From Eriocheir sinensis (taxonomy: Eukaryota; Arthropoda; Malacostraca; Decapoda; Varunidae): DNA of 64,000 bases. The notes under the pieces were generated by a model. The model searched no databases and had not been told where the DNA came from. It saw nothing but the letters and a program-made list of their open reading frames with translations. Of the stretch, positions 1 through 11,915 are shown piece by piece. Location: positions 22,322,540 through 22,386,539 of the forward strand of contig NC_066517.1 of assembly GCF_024679095.1 (NCBI RefSeq), given 5' to 3'. Each line of letters begins with the position of its first letter. Position 1 is the first letter of the stretch. The translations under genes were made by a program, and so were the position numbers.

Positions 1-101
1 AAGGGAGAGGAGGGAAGGGAGAGAAACAAGGGAACTATAAAAGAAAAGGAAGAGAAGAGGAAGAGATTTAGTGTTGGGGAAAGAGATTTACATAGATTTA
101 C

Positions 102-105
<4 letters not shown>

Positions 106-187
<82 letters not shown>
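106..187. repeat. (AG)n microsatellite
   Basis: Uninterrupted AG dinucleotides for about 82 bp, set in purine-rich sequence that fills positions 1-200. No gene is seen here. Confidence 0.97.
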
Positions 188-191
<4 letters not shown>

Positions 192-242
192 TCGGTGCGT
201 TGAGAAAATCCAATTAAATATTCTGAAAATTCTATTGGTTTA

Positions 243-625
243 TTGGAGGGAGGAGGAGGAGGAGGAGGAGGAGGTTGGAACACACTCTCTCTCTCTCTCT
301 CTCTCTCAGCAATGCCGTTTGTAGATCCAGTTTTATATAATGTCCTAATCTCTCTCGCTCTCTTTTCTCCTCTCCCTTTCATCCCTCTTTCCCTCACTGA
401 CCTAGTTTCTGAAGTCAATCAAAAACATCTCTTCTAAATCATGATGTGGAAGAGGAGGAGGAGGATTAGGAGGATGAGGATGATGATGATGATGATGAGG
501 AGGAGGAGGTGCAAAAATAATAAGTAAGAGAAATAAAACAGGTCACGAGGGAAGAACGTCGAGGAAGGAGTCCAACTTTCTATATGTGCACAAGAGAAGG
601 AGTACAGAGATACAGAGAAGGAAAA
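243..625. repeat. Low-complexity (GGA)n, (CT)n and (GAT)n block
   Basis: Short GGA (245-273), CT (285-306) and GAT/GGA (445-510) runs are separated by a little non-repetitive DNA. Apparent open frames on both strands are translations of these runs. Confidence 0.9.
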
Positions 626-629
626 AGAG

Positions 630-1000
630 GAGGAAGGCCAACGAGGAAGAGAAGGAATATAGGAACACAGAGAAGAAGAAGAGGAATGCCAACAAGGAAG
701 AGAAGGAATATAGAGACACACAGAAGGAAAAAGAGGAAGGCAAACGAGGAAGAGAAGGAATATAGGAACACAGAGGAGAAGAGGAATGTCAACGAGGAAG
801 AGAAGGAACATAGGAACACAGAGAAGAAGAAGAGGAAGGCCAACGAGGAAGAGAAGGAATATAGGAACACAGAGAAGAAGAAGAGGAAGGCCAACGAGGA
901 AGAGAAGGAATATAGGAACACAGAGAAGAAGAAGAGGAAGGCCAACGAGGAAGAGAAGGAATATAGGAACACAGAGAAGAAGAAGAGGAATGTCAAAGAG
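630..1000 (+). repeat. 51-bp minisatellite (17-codon unit)
   Basis: About seven units begin at 630, 681, 733, 781, 832, 883, 934 and 985. Spacing is 51 bp except one 52-bp and one 48-bp unit. Because 51 is a multiple of three, the array reads open on both strands. On the plus strand it gives a Lys/Glu/Arg-rich 17-residue period (KRKANEEEKEYRNTEKK). The two off-size units shift the frame inside the array, and low complexity continues on both sides. I therefore read it as a minisatellite, not a gene. A charged repeat protein remains a remote alternative. Confidence 0.85.
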
Positions 1001-1740
1001 GATGGGAGAAGAAAATGTGGTAGTATGATTAGAAAGAGAAAATAAATAAAACAAAGAGTGGGAGGAAGTGCAGGAGAAGGAGACGGAAAGGGAGCAGAAG
1101 GAGGAGGAGGAGGAGAAAGAGGAGAGGGAGAAGGAGAAGGAGAAGGAGGAGGAGAAAGAGGAGAGGGAGAAGGAGAAGGAGGAGGAGGAGGAGAAGATAA
1201 TTCCTTCAGCTGTCAACTCAACCATACAGCAGATAACAAGTAAGTCGTCTCAACTCCTCCTCCTCCTAATCCTCCTCCTCCTCCTCCTCCTCCTCCTCCT
1301 CCTCCTCCTCCTCCTCCTCCTTCTCTCGCATAGCTTCTCCAATTTAAACTCTACGAAGATACTTTGCCATATTTCAGTGACAGGAAAAGTATTGAGCTTG
1401 TATTAAAGATAAGCAGTAATGTCCTCCTCCTCCTCCTCCTCCTCCTCCTCCTTCCCCTTCCTTCCCTCCTCCTCCTTCCTTCCTCCCTTCCCTTCCCCTT
1501 CCATTTCCCCTTCCCCTTCCATTTCCCCTTCCCCTTCCATTTCCCCTTCCCATTCCATTTCCCCTTCCCATTCCATTTCCCCTTCCCATTCCATTTCCCT
1601 TTCCCCCTCCCGTTCCCCTTCCCCTCCTCCTCCTCTCCTACCTCCACATGATCTTCCACCTACACCTGCTCTACTTCCTCCTCCTTCAGCCTCAGCACCA
1701 CCATCACCACCACCACCTCCCACTCCTAATCTCATGAAGC
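1001..1740. repeat. (GGA)n, (TCC)n and TTCCCC-type simple sequence
   Basis: GGA-rich sequence at 1085-1200 switches to (TCC)n at 1255-1322. A pyrimidine stretch at 1420-1660 has an 18-bp period of CCCCTTCCATTT type. No gene is supported. Confidence 0.9.
1343..1386 (+). repeat. Dispersed repeat family G, copy 1
   Basis: An AACTCTACG-containing segment that recurs, diverged, at 1745-1790 and twice in tandem at 16921-17070. The shared order is AACTCTACG, a short variable piece, then a TTTCA(G)T box. Function is unknown. Confidence 0.5.
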
Positions 1741-1989
1741 AGCCTGGCCTTTAACTCTACGGAGATGGCTTGCCGCATTTCAGTTACAAAAATGTTGATT
1801 ACCTTTGTCTACTTACTAATCACACAGCTAACCTAATACTCTCTTAATGACTAATATGCTTGTTTTTCATCATGCATTTATTCTTTATTTTGCTTGTTAA
1901 TACTGCATGCCTTTATCAGACGACCGAGGCGGCAAGGGTTAGCTCTGGCCTGCTCCCAACACATGCAGACTTTTTGGTATTGGTTTTAA
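1741..1989 (+). other. Non-repetitive interval holding family G copy 2
   Basis: Family G occupies roughly 1745-1790. The rest, to 1989, is mixed-composition DNA without a convincing open frame or RNA gene. Confidence 0.5.
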
Positions 1990-3500
1990 GGGTGTGAGGC
2001 TCGGAGGAGGAGGGTGTGAGGATGCTGGGGAGAAGGGGTGTAAGGAAGATGGGGAGGAGGGGAGGAGGACGAGCGTGAGGGAGATGGGGAGGAGGGAGAA
2101 CATATGGCAATGGGGAAAGGAAGGGAAAGGAAGGGGAGAGGGGAAAGATGGGCAGAGAGGAAAAGGAGAGGGGTTAAGGTAGGGAGAGAGGAAGGGGAGA
2201 GAAACGGGAGGCGTAAGAGAGAGGGAAGAGACAATGAAGAGGGAAAGGGAAGAAGGGTGAGGGAAGAAGTGAGACAGAAGGGAGAGGGAGAAAGGGAGGA
2301 AGGAAGAGGAGAGGAAGGAAAGGGAAGGAGGAGGAAAGGATAGGTGAGACAGAAGGGAGAGGAGGAAGGAAAGGGAGGAAGGAAAGGAGGCTAGTGTGAC
2401 GGAGGTGTAAGGTAGGAAAGAAAAGGGAAGGGAGGTGAACGGGAGGTACGACAGGAAAGGAGAAGGGAGGAGAGGGAGCCGAAAGGAGAGAGGTGAGGGA
2501 GGAGGGGGAGGGGAGGGGGGGGGGGGTCGAGGTTCAGCTGAATGGCAGGCAGAAGGTTAAAAGTCAGAGGTCGAGGAGTGTTGTTTGCAGCCTGTGAGGG
2601 GGGGAGGGGGAAGGGGAGGTGGGGGGGACGTGGGGAAGACCTGGGGAGGAGGTCTAGACGTGGGGGATCAATAGGAAGGGAGGGGGGGAATAAGTGAGGA
2701 GGAGAGGATGTAAAGGAAGAAGTTGGGGACGTGAGGTGGGGAGGGTGGGGAAGAGCTGGGGATGAGGTCTGGACGTTGAGGTCAAGAAGAAGGGAGGTGG
2801 GGGAGAAAGTAGGGAGGAGACGAGGTGAAGGGAAGAGGTGGGGTGAGGTGGGGAAGTGGGGAAGAGCTGGGGAGGTCTGGAGGTGAGTTCAAGAGGAAGG
2901 GAGATCGGAGAATAAGTGGGGAGGAGAAAAAGTGAAGGGTGAAGGTAAGGACACGAGGTGGGGAGGTGGGGAAGAGCTGGGGAGGGAGGGAGAAGGGGTG
3001 TGAGGAAGATGGGGAGGAGGGGAGGAGGATGGGCGTGAGGGAGATGGGGAGGAGGGAGAACATATGGTAATGGGGAAAGGAAGGGGAGAGGGGAAAGATG
3101 GGCAGAGAGGAAAGGGAGAGGGTTAAGGAAGGGAGAGAGGAAGGGGAGAGAAAGGGGAAGCATAAGGGAGGGGGAGGAGACAATGAAGATGGAAAGGGAG
3201 GAAAGATGAGAGAAGGAGTGAGACAGAAGGGAGAGGGGGAGAGGGAGAGAGGAAGGAAAGGGAAGAAAAAGGGAAGAACAGGTGAGACAGAAGGGAGAGG
3301 AGGGAGAAAGGGAGAAAGGAAAGGAGGCTAGTGTGATGGAGGTATAAGATAGGAAAGAAAAGGGAAGGGAGGTGGACGGGAGGTAAGACAGGTAAGGGAG
3401 CCGAAAGGAGAGAGGTGAGGGGAGGAGCAGGAGAGGGGGGAGGGGACAAAGTGGAGAGGGGAGGAGAGGTGAGGGGAGGCGGTGGGGAAGGGGGGGCGAG
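1990..3500. repeat. G-rich purine block with large direct repeats
   Basis: Almost pure A/G sequence. A segment of about 450 bp starting near 2030 is repeated from about 2990 with high similarity, including the landmark AACATATGG at 2098 and 3058. Between the copies, 2630-2990 holds roughly 110-bp tandem units marked by GGGGAAGAGCTGGGGA. The long Ser/Pro/Leu-rich minus frames are compositional. Confidence 0.8.
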
Positions 3501-4153
3501 GCGGGACAGTGCGTGCGTGCTTTATCTCGCGGGAGAGGGATGTAAAACGACGGAGTGTTTTCATAGAGGCATCATTTTGGGCTTTATCATTAGGGTTATT
3601 CTTCCTTTTTGTCAAGTTGTTTATCTTTACACACATTTCCTATCGCTACATGCGCCTTCCCATTTCTATATGTCACATTGCTTACTTATAAACACACGGA
3701 CAGACAGACGGAAGAGGAAGACAGGATTATACGGTTAGAAGTTGATGATAAGGTTAGAGACAGGGAAAGCAAAGCACATTTACTACAAAAAAGCGCTGTT
3801 TACATGTACTCTGCTGTGATTTCCTTTGTATATGATAGAGGCTGACCCAAGGATGCATGTAAAAATTAAGAAGATAAACTTACAAAAATGCTGCTCAAGT
3901 AAACGGAATAGTAGAGAAATAAGTAGATATTTTTTACTTTAGAACTCTTATCTCTGCATACACACACACACACACACACACACAGTCACACACAAACACG
4001 GAGGGAATGAGAGAAAAAAAAAAGTAAAGGAGAGATAAGTGAATAAAGAAGGAAAGGGAGATAGGGAGGAATAATTAAGGGAGGGAATAAATGGAAAGGT
4101 AAGGGAGAGAAATAATACAGGTCACGAGGGAGGAAAGTCGAGGGAGGAGAACC
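3501..4153. other. Non-repetitive DNA, short (AC)n and purine run
   Basis: 3530-3960 is mixed sequence without a recognisable gene. (AC)n lies at 3961-3984, and 4000-4140 is A/G-rich. Confidence 0.6.
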
Positions 4154-4338
4154 GTTGCCAGGTTATCGTACTCAGAGCCTCGTATTTACCTGTTTCTGAG
4201 CCATAGGTATTCCCAAAAAAATACCAATAATTAACCATTTTAACAATAACTATATATGAAGGTAGTTATTGCGGTCGGGGAGGTAGTTTTGGGGTCGGAA
4301 ATCGGAAAACATAAGAGTGCGTACGACAATCTAGCAAC
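4154..4338. mobile_element. MITE-like inverted-repeat element, family C copy 1
   Basis: A 185-bp unit bounded by imperfect inverted repeats: GTTGCCAGGTTATCGTAC at 4154-4171 and the reverse of GTTGCTAGATTGTCGTAC at 4321-4338, differing at 3 of 18 positions. The interior contains GGGGTCGGAAATCGGAAAA, which recurs in copy 2. Related copies lie at 38697-38870, 39804-39955, 56150-56257 (right part) and 57159-57207 (left end). The structure is known from non-autonomous DNA transposons. I could not define a clean target-site duplication, so the superfamily is open. Confidence 0.6.
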
Positions 4339-4894
<556 letters not shown>

Positions 4895-4902
4895 GTAGGC
4901 CA

Positions 4903-5520
4903 AGTGAAGAGCTTTTTATTACTTGTTACAAAATTATACGTTATGGAATTATCTTTATCTTTTCCTTTCCTTTCTTACTAAACTTAAATTGACTGTACAT
5001 TTGATGATTTTGGGGGAGTGAAGATTGATTGATTAATTATTTGAGCGTTCATCTTGGCGCCGCAACTGCTGGGTCATATGGCGCCGAATATAATACAGAA
5101 CTAATACATTCTAAAACAATAAAACCGGGTAAAACACCAATAAAACTATATAAAATCAGTTAAAAATTAAAAGCATGATAAAAAGGGGGAGTGAGGAGGA
5201 CGGGGAGCTAATTGAAGACCTGTTTCTATCACTTATCACAAAATTATACGCCATAGAACTCATTTTTTTCTTTCCTTCCTTACTAATCTTTAACTGACTG
5301 CACATTTAATAATTTTGGGGGAGTGAAAAGGGCGGGAGGCTAATTGAATAACTGTTTCTATCATTTATCACAAACTTATACGCCATAGAACTCATCTATT
5401 CCTTTATTTTCTTACTAATCTTTAACTGCCTCTATGTTTGATAATTCTGGGGGGAGTGAGGAGGGCGGGGGGCTAATTGAGGAGCTTCCTATTCCTATCA
5501 CAAACTTATATGCCAGGAGG
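4903..5520 (+). repeat. ~130-bp tandem repeat interrupted by an insertion
   Basis: Units are marked by CAAAATTATACG or CAAACTTATACG at about 4928, 5238, 5370 and 5499. Each is followed by TTACTAA and then TTTTGGGGGAGTGA. The first two units are separated by the insertion at 5022-5184; without it the spacing returns to about 130-150 bp. Confidence 0.75.
5022..5184. mobile_element. Short insertion flanked by a 10-bp target-site duplication
   Basis: The 163-bp segment lies between two copies of GGGGGAGTGA (5012-5021 and 5185-5194). The uninterrupted ~130-bp units beside it carry this 10-mer once, so it reads as a target-site duplication. One end is A-rich (ATAAAAA) and the other begins with GATT repeats, so the element could be a SINE or short retrotransposed sequence in either orientation. 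It contains GGCGCC twice around CAACTGCTGGGTCATAT. Confidence 0.7.
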
Positions 5521-5559
5521 ATGAGGAAGGGACTAGGTTCAGAAATGTACCCATCAAAC

Positions 5560-5850
5560 ACTTACTACATATTTTTAAGTGACTTCATAGTTAATACGGA
5601 TTATTGAAGAGGTATTTTAAAGTCCATCTCCTCTGCAATAGTTACATAATCTCTCTACTCAACACTACTGACACACACATTAAACCTCAGGGCTATTGCA
5701 AATGGGTTCTTAAATAAATGAAAATAAAGCTATAGAAAAGTTGTCTAAATGTACATATCCTCTGAAATGCTATTAACATATTCCCTACTCAACACAACTG
5801 ACACACATTTAGGATATCTGGGCTATAACGCAAGGGTTCTAAAACGTAAC
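5560..5850 (+). repeat. 130-bp duplicated segment
   Basis: 5624-5710 and 5754-5840 are diverged copies sharing CTACTCAACAC, ACTGACACACA, GGGCTAT and GGGTTCT in the same order. No gene is seen. Confidence 0.65.
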
Positions 5851-5924
5851 GAGTTCAGGGGAGGAGAGTGGAAATGGGGAGGTAATGAATGGAAAATGTG
5901 CAACTGAGGAGAGAGAAGGAAAGG

Positions 5925-6970
5925 ATGAATGAAAGAGTAGAAGAATGAAAAAGAGAGAATTAAACAGAGACGGAACAGGAAGATAGGAATTTAAGATTAG
6001 AGGTTGATGAAAAGATTAGACAGAAATAAATAAACAGTGCATAAGACAAGAAAACAGAGGAGAGAGGAGGAAAAGAAGAATTAAAAGAGTAGAAGTTTGA
6101 AAAAGAGAGAATTAAACACAGAGACGGAACAGGAAGATAGGAATTTAAGATTAGAGGTTGATGAAAAGGTTAGACAGAAATAAATAAACAGTGCATAAGA
6201 CAAAAAAAAACAGAGGAGAGAGGAGGAAAAGAAGAATTAAAAGAGAAGTTTGAAAAAGAGAGAATTAAACAGAGACGGAACAGGAAGATAGGAATTTAAG
6301 ATTAGAGGTTGATACAAAGGTTGGACAGAAATAAATAAACAGTGCATAAGACAAGAAAACAGAGGAGAGAGGAGGAAAGGATGAATGAAAGAGTAGAAGT
6401 AAGAAAAAGAGAGAATTAAACAGAGACGGAACAGGAAGATAGGAATTTAAGATTAGAGGTTGATACAAAGGTTGGACAGAAATAAATAAACAGTGCATAA
6501 GACAAGAAAACAGAGGAGAGAGGAGGAAAAGAAGAATTAAAAGAGTAGAAGTTTGAAAAAGAGAGAATTAAACAGAGACGGAACAGGAAGATAGGAATTT
6601 AAGATTAGAGGTTGATGAAAAGGTTAGACAGAAATAAATAAACAGTGCATAAGACAAGAAAACAGAGGAGAGAGGAGGAAAAGAAGAATTAAAAGAGTAG
6701 AAGTTTGAAAAAGAGAGAATTAAACAGAGACGGAACAGAAAGACACGAATTTAAGGTTAGAGATTGATGAAAAGATTAGACAGAAATAAAGAAACAGAGA
6801 GCAAAAGACAGGAAAACTGAGGAGAGAAGAGGAAAGGAAGAATACAGGAGTAGAGGTACGAAAAAGAGAGAATTAAACAGAGACGGAACAGGAAGACAAG
6901 AATTTAAGATTAGAGGTTGATGAAAACGTTAGACAGAAATAAAGAAACAGAGAGCATAAGACAGGAAAAA
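5925..6970 (+). repeat. ~152-bp tandem array, about 7 units
   Basis: GAGACGGAACAGGAAGA-type landmarks occur at 5967, 6121, 6272, 6423, 6575, 6727 and 6880, giving periods of 151-154 bp. Units end in a purine-rich AGAGGAGAGAGGAGGAAA segment. Units at 6121-6727 are the most alike; the outer ones are more diverged, as expected from array turnover. Short minus-strand frames ending SSCSVSV come from the repeat. Confidence 0.9.
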
Positions 6971-7223
6971 TTAATGGAGAATAAAAGAATGGGAATAAAG
7001 AACGAAGAGAAGGAGAGGAGGTCCAATGACGATGTGGAGATATGAGGAGATAACGACCAGCGATAAACAGGTAGCGATCCATAACCAGGTAGCAATGGCC
7101 AGGTAAACTTCATCATTGCACAACTTAATGGCGATATCAACTCACTCGTTACTCTTCATTCGCTTCTAGATGGAATATGAACAAAATGATTTACTTTGAC
7201 GAAGAGATGAAGTGATGATTAAT
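6971..7223. other. Non-repetitive interval
   Basis: Mixed sequence with short AGGTAGC repeats near 7070-7095. No gene is recognised. Confidence 0.5.
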
Positions 7224-7529
<306 letters not shown>

Positions 7530-7599
7530 AATGGGAACACTTTACATAATGAAAACAGGAGCCACACAATGGAAATAAAGGGAAAAAAGACTAAATAAA

Positions 7600-8162
7600 C
7601 ACACTAAACAAAAGGGTAAGGGAAAAAAGGAAGAAAATAAAGGAGCAAAGAAAAAAAGGGAAGATTTGGGTATTCAATTAACCTGATAGCTACTAAGGAG
7701 GAGGAGGAGGAGGAGGAGGAGGAGAGGGAAGATAGGAGAGATAGGAAGGGAAAGGGATATGAAGGATGAGAGAGGACAAACAGGAGGAGGAGGAGGAGGA
7801 GGAGGAGAGGGAAGATAGGAGAGATAGGAAGGGAAAGGGATATGAAGGGTGAGAGAGGACAAACAGGAGGAGGAGGAGGAGGAGGAGGAGGAGGAGGAAG
7901 GTAGGAAGATGAAGAGAAAAGAGGATAGAGACAAGGGACAAAGGGGGACAAGGAAGAGGAGGAGGAGGAGGAGGACTGTCGGTATCTGGTCCCCATCGAT
8001 TACAGACAACGTTTATCACAGCCGCCTCCTCCTCCTCCTCCTCCTCCTCCTCCTCTTGGTCATCCCCTCCTCCTCTTCCTGGTCCGTCTCTCAAGATCAA
8101 TAGACAGACTACTCTCCTCCTCTCTCTCCCACTCCCTTCCTCCTCCTCCTCCTCCTCCTCTA
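7600..8162. repeat. (GGA)n blocks followed by (TCC)n blocks
   Basis: GGA runs at about 7697-7725, 7782-7810, 7866-7900 and 7957-7975 lie upstream of TCC runs at 8023-8056, 8067-8080 and 8139-8160. An 83-bp unit containing GAGAGGGAAGATAGGAGAGA is tandemly repeated at 7722 and 7805. The facing purine and pyrimidine runs could pair as a hairpin. Confidence 0.85.
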
Positions 8163-8408
8163 TATATATGTCCCCCGCTCTCTGCCCCTCTTTCCAAAAT
8201 GGGGACCAAAAAAGTATACAGGACAAACCCATTAAAAGTCATCCCTGTTCACAAAAGTTCCTTAATATTGACGATTACAAAAAGAGATAATGGATGGAAA
8301 AATATCTGGCTTATTGAGCGCGACCAAATATTTTCATTGGCAAAAGTAATTCCAAAACTGTGAAGGGAAACTGTGCAAACTCATGGTAGTATATTTGAAG
8401 GTATAATG
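8163..8408. other. Non-repetitive interval
   Basis: AT-rich mixed sequence after a short TA run (8161-8169). No gene is recognised. Confidence 0.5.
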
Positions 8409-8735
8409 CTCTCTCTCTCTCTCTCTCTCTCTGTTCCCTTCCCTTCCCTTTCCATTCCCTTCCAATCCATTCCATTACCTTTCCTTTCCACTCTTTTCCT
8501 TTCATTTTATCTTTTCCTTTTCTCTTTTTTCCCTTCTTTTTTTCCTTTTTCTTTTTCTGTTCTCTTCCCTTCCCTTCTCTTCCTTTCCTTTTCCTTTACT
8601 TTCCTTCCTTTTCCTTTCCTTTCCACTCTTTTCCTTTCATTTTATCTTCTCCTTTTCTCTTTTATTCGTTTTTCTTGTTCTGTTCTGTTCTGTTCTCTTC
8701 TCTTCTCTTCTCTTCTCTTCTCTCTCTCTCTCCCA
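8409..8735. repeat. (TC)n and TTTCC pyrimidine block
   Basis: TC at 8409-8432, then TTCC-type repeats containing a segment duplicated at about 8470 and 8610, a TGTTC run at 8677-8697 and a TCTTC run at 8695-8720. Confidence 0.85.
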
Positions 8736-8935
8736 TGGCACGGCGGTCTCCCCAATTACTCCTAATGAATTATATCAGTTCTCATTATGCCCACGAGCCA
8801 ATATTGATGGAGCCAATATCAATACCAGCAATATTAACACAAAGAATAGGAGTGGTCATGATAACGGTAATCCTTTTAACATTATATTCCGGACATTAAA
8901 GGCGGGAGTTATAGAGGTGATTTCCGCCATAAAAT
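8736..8935. other. Non-repetitive interval
   Basis: Mixed sequence with repeated CCAATAT and AGCAATATT motifs. No supported gene. Confidence 0.5.
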
Positions 8936-9477
8936 ACTCTAATGATGATGATGATGGTGGTGGTGGTGGTGATTTGAAGATGACAATGAAGATGATGATG
9001 ATGACAAGACAAAATAACACTGACTACTCTTTCTTATTTTCCTTCATTTTTCTTCTTTCCTTACTTTTTCTTCTTTCCGTCCTTTTTGTTTATTTTCCTT
9101 CCTTTTTCTTCTTTCCTTCCTTTTCCTTCTTTTCCTTCCTTTTTCCTTCTTTTCCTTCTTTTTTTTTTCCTTCCTTTTTCTTCTTTCCTTTCTTTTTCCT
9201 ACTTTTCCTTCCTTTTTCCTTCTTTTCCTTCCTTTTTTCTTCTTTCCTTCCTTTTTTTCTTCTTTCCTTCCTTTTTTTCTTATTTCCTTCCTTTTTCTTC
9301 TTTCCTTCCTTTTTTTCTTATTTCCTTCCTTTTTCTTCTTTCCTTCCTTTTTTTCTTTCCTTCCTTTTTCCTTATTTTCCTTCCTTTTTCTTCTTTCCTT
9401 CCTTTTTCCTTATTTTCCTTCCTTTTTCTTCTTTCGTTCCTTTTTCCTTCTTTTCCTTCTTGTCTTTTCCTTTTTTT
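8936..9477. repeat. (GAT)n/(GGT)n then TTTTCCTTCC pyrimidine satellite
   Basis: GAT/GGT at 8941-9005, then about 460 bp of T/C sequence with a short period of TTCCTTCCTTTTTCTTC type. The Phe/Ser/Leu-rich frames over it are compositional. Confidence 0.9.
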
Positions 9478-9590
9478 CCCAACCTTTTTTTTTGTATCCT
9501 TCCATTAAGAGCAGGGAGGAAAATACTTCTGCTACATCTTTTATCATAGACTCCTACCACTATTTTTTTCCCCCTCGACCCAATCTCTCT
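9478..9590 (+). repeat. Dispersed repeat family F, copy 1
   Basis: Aligns with 12050-12165. Shared order: CCCAAAC or CCCAACC followed by a T-run, AGAGCAGGGA or CGAGCGGGGA, AAATACT, TTTTATC, ACTCCTA or ACTTCTA, and CCCAAT. In both places it is followed by a (TC)n tract. Confidence 0.6.
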
Positions 9591-9686
9591 CTCTCTTCTG
9601 TTTTCCTCTGTTCTCTTCCATCCCCTTCCCTTCCCTCCCCCTTCCTTTCCTTTCCATTTCTCTTTTCTTATTTTCTTCTTTCAATT

Positions 9687-9704
9687 CTCTCTCTCTCTCT
9701 CTCA

Positions 9705-9758
<54 letters not shown>

Positions 9759-9781
9759 TAATAATAATAATGATAATAATG

Positions 9782-9859
<78 letters not shown>

Positions 9860-9861
9860 GT
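9687..9861. repeat. Compound (TC)n-(AC)n-(AAT)n microsatellite
   Basis: TC at 9687-9708, AC at about 9710-9755, then (TAA)n with occasional TGA to about 9861. Confidence 0.96.
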
Positions 9862-10347
9862 AACAATAATAACACATCAAATGCAACACTATGAACATTA
9901 TTTTGCATCACTCCAGTAAACCTTCACATTTCATCAAACTTCAGGCAATAAAATCAAGTAAAGAAAATCCCCCAAAACAGGAGATAATTTCGTCCTTTTC
10001 TAAGTATACCTTGGACAGAAAATCCCTAAAACTCCAATATTTCCTTGAATTTTTACCCTACGTTCCTAACACGCCCCGAAAGACGAGACTTATCTTCCCA
10101 GACTAATTAATGGAAGAAAAGAAAGCCAGATAATAAAAAGCTAAACTCCCTGATAATTACTGGATCATTTTCTTCCACCTTCTCCAGCCTGCGTCTATCC
10201 ACTAACCCCCCCCCCACCCCCCCACCCACCCCAAAAAATAGTTAAAATAAAAAATACTTTCCTTTTTCTTAATATTAAAAGAAAAAGACGACCTCCCATT
10301 TTCTTCTCCGTTTCTAAGATTCTTTTATATTTACGATGCTATTTTCT

Positions 10348-10349
<2 letters not shown>
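9862..10349. other. Non-repetitive AT-rich interval with a poly(C) run
   Basis: A 71-codon open frame at 9891-10106 has mixed composition but no recognisable domain. Poly(C)/CCCCA runs at 10206-10233. Confidence 0.45.
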
Positions 10350-10421
<72 letters not shown>

Positions 10422-10690
10422 CTAATAGTCGTTCGTGCATCTCGTAGCTGTTCTTTTCCTTGTCCAATGGGCCGTTAGCCAAGCAACTACACGGAGGAGG
10501 AGGAGGAGGAGGAAGAGGAGGAGGAGGAGGAGGAGGAGGAGGAGGAGGAGGAGGAGGTGATAAACAATAAATATGAGGAGGTCGGTTCTGGGGTAAGGGT
10601 GGAAATGAAGAGGATGATGACGATGATGATAATGAGGAGGAGGAGGAGGAGGAGGAGGAGGAGGAGGAGGAGGAGGAGGAGGAGGAGGAG
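10350..10690. repeat. (TC)n and (GGA)n/(GAT)n cluster
   Basis: TC at 10350-10418, GGA at 10494-10557, and GAT followed by GGA at 10612-10690. A short unique spacer lies at 10419-10492. Confidence 0.95.
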
Positions 10691-10741
10691 ATGCAAGCAA
10701 ACAAGAAACACAAATATAAGAGAAAGGAGATAACATGAAAT

Positions 10742-11180
<439 letters not shown>

Positions 11181-11860
11181 AGCCGCCCACACCCAACCCA
11201 GGAATTCATTCATACTCTCGTTTAAGGGAGACGGGAGGGGGATGGGAGGGAAATGGGGGGGGGGCAAGGGAGGGAACGTGGGGGGGGGGGTAGATGAGGA
11301 GCAGGAAGGTGATGTAGATGAAGGATTGGATTGAATGGAGAGGGAAGGGAGGGAAGGGACGGGAAGGGAAGGGAAAGGCGGGAAAGGGAGAGAAGGCAAT
11401 GGAGGGAGGATATGGAAATTGAGGGGAAGGCAAGAGAAGGAGGAGATGAGAAGGGAGGGAAAGGAGGAGAATGGAAGGGGTGAAGAAATGGAATGGAATG
11501 AATGGTGGGTGATGGGAGGAAGGGAGGGGAGGGGAAAGGAGAGGTAGGGAGGTGATGGAGGTGAAGGAATGGAATGAATGGAGGGGGAAGGCAAGGAAAA
11601 GATGGGAATGGAAGGGATGAAGGGGAAGGAAGGGAGTGAATGGAGAGAGAGGAGAGAGTGAAAGGAAGGGAAGGGATGGGAGGGAATGGGAAGGGAAGGG
11701 AAGGGAAGGGAAGGGAAGGGATGGGATGAAGGGAAGGAAGGAGTGAACAGGAAGGGAAGGGAAGGGAAGGGAAGGGGATTAAAGGGAAGGAAAGGGAAGG
11801 GAAGGGAAGGGAATGAAAGGGAATCGGTTAGGGAGGATATACATGTTGGATTTATGGGTT
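11181..11860. repeat. GGGAA-type purine block
   Basis: Poly(G) runs at 11255-11290, then (GGGAA)n and GGAATGAATGGAG repeats to 11825. The 248-codon minus-strand Pro/Ser/Phe frame is compositional. Confidence 0.9.
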
Positions 11861-11915
11861 TATTGCATACATACATACATACACACATACATACATACAC
11901 ACATACATACATACA
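11861..11915. repeat. (ACAT)n microsatellite
   Basis: CATA and CACA tetranucleotides with a few interruptions. Confidence 0.9.

Noticed and set aside
584..1045. Charged repeat protein
   Set aside because: A minisatellite with two frame-shifting units; low complexity continues on both sides.
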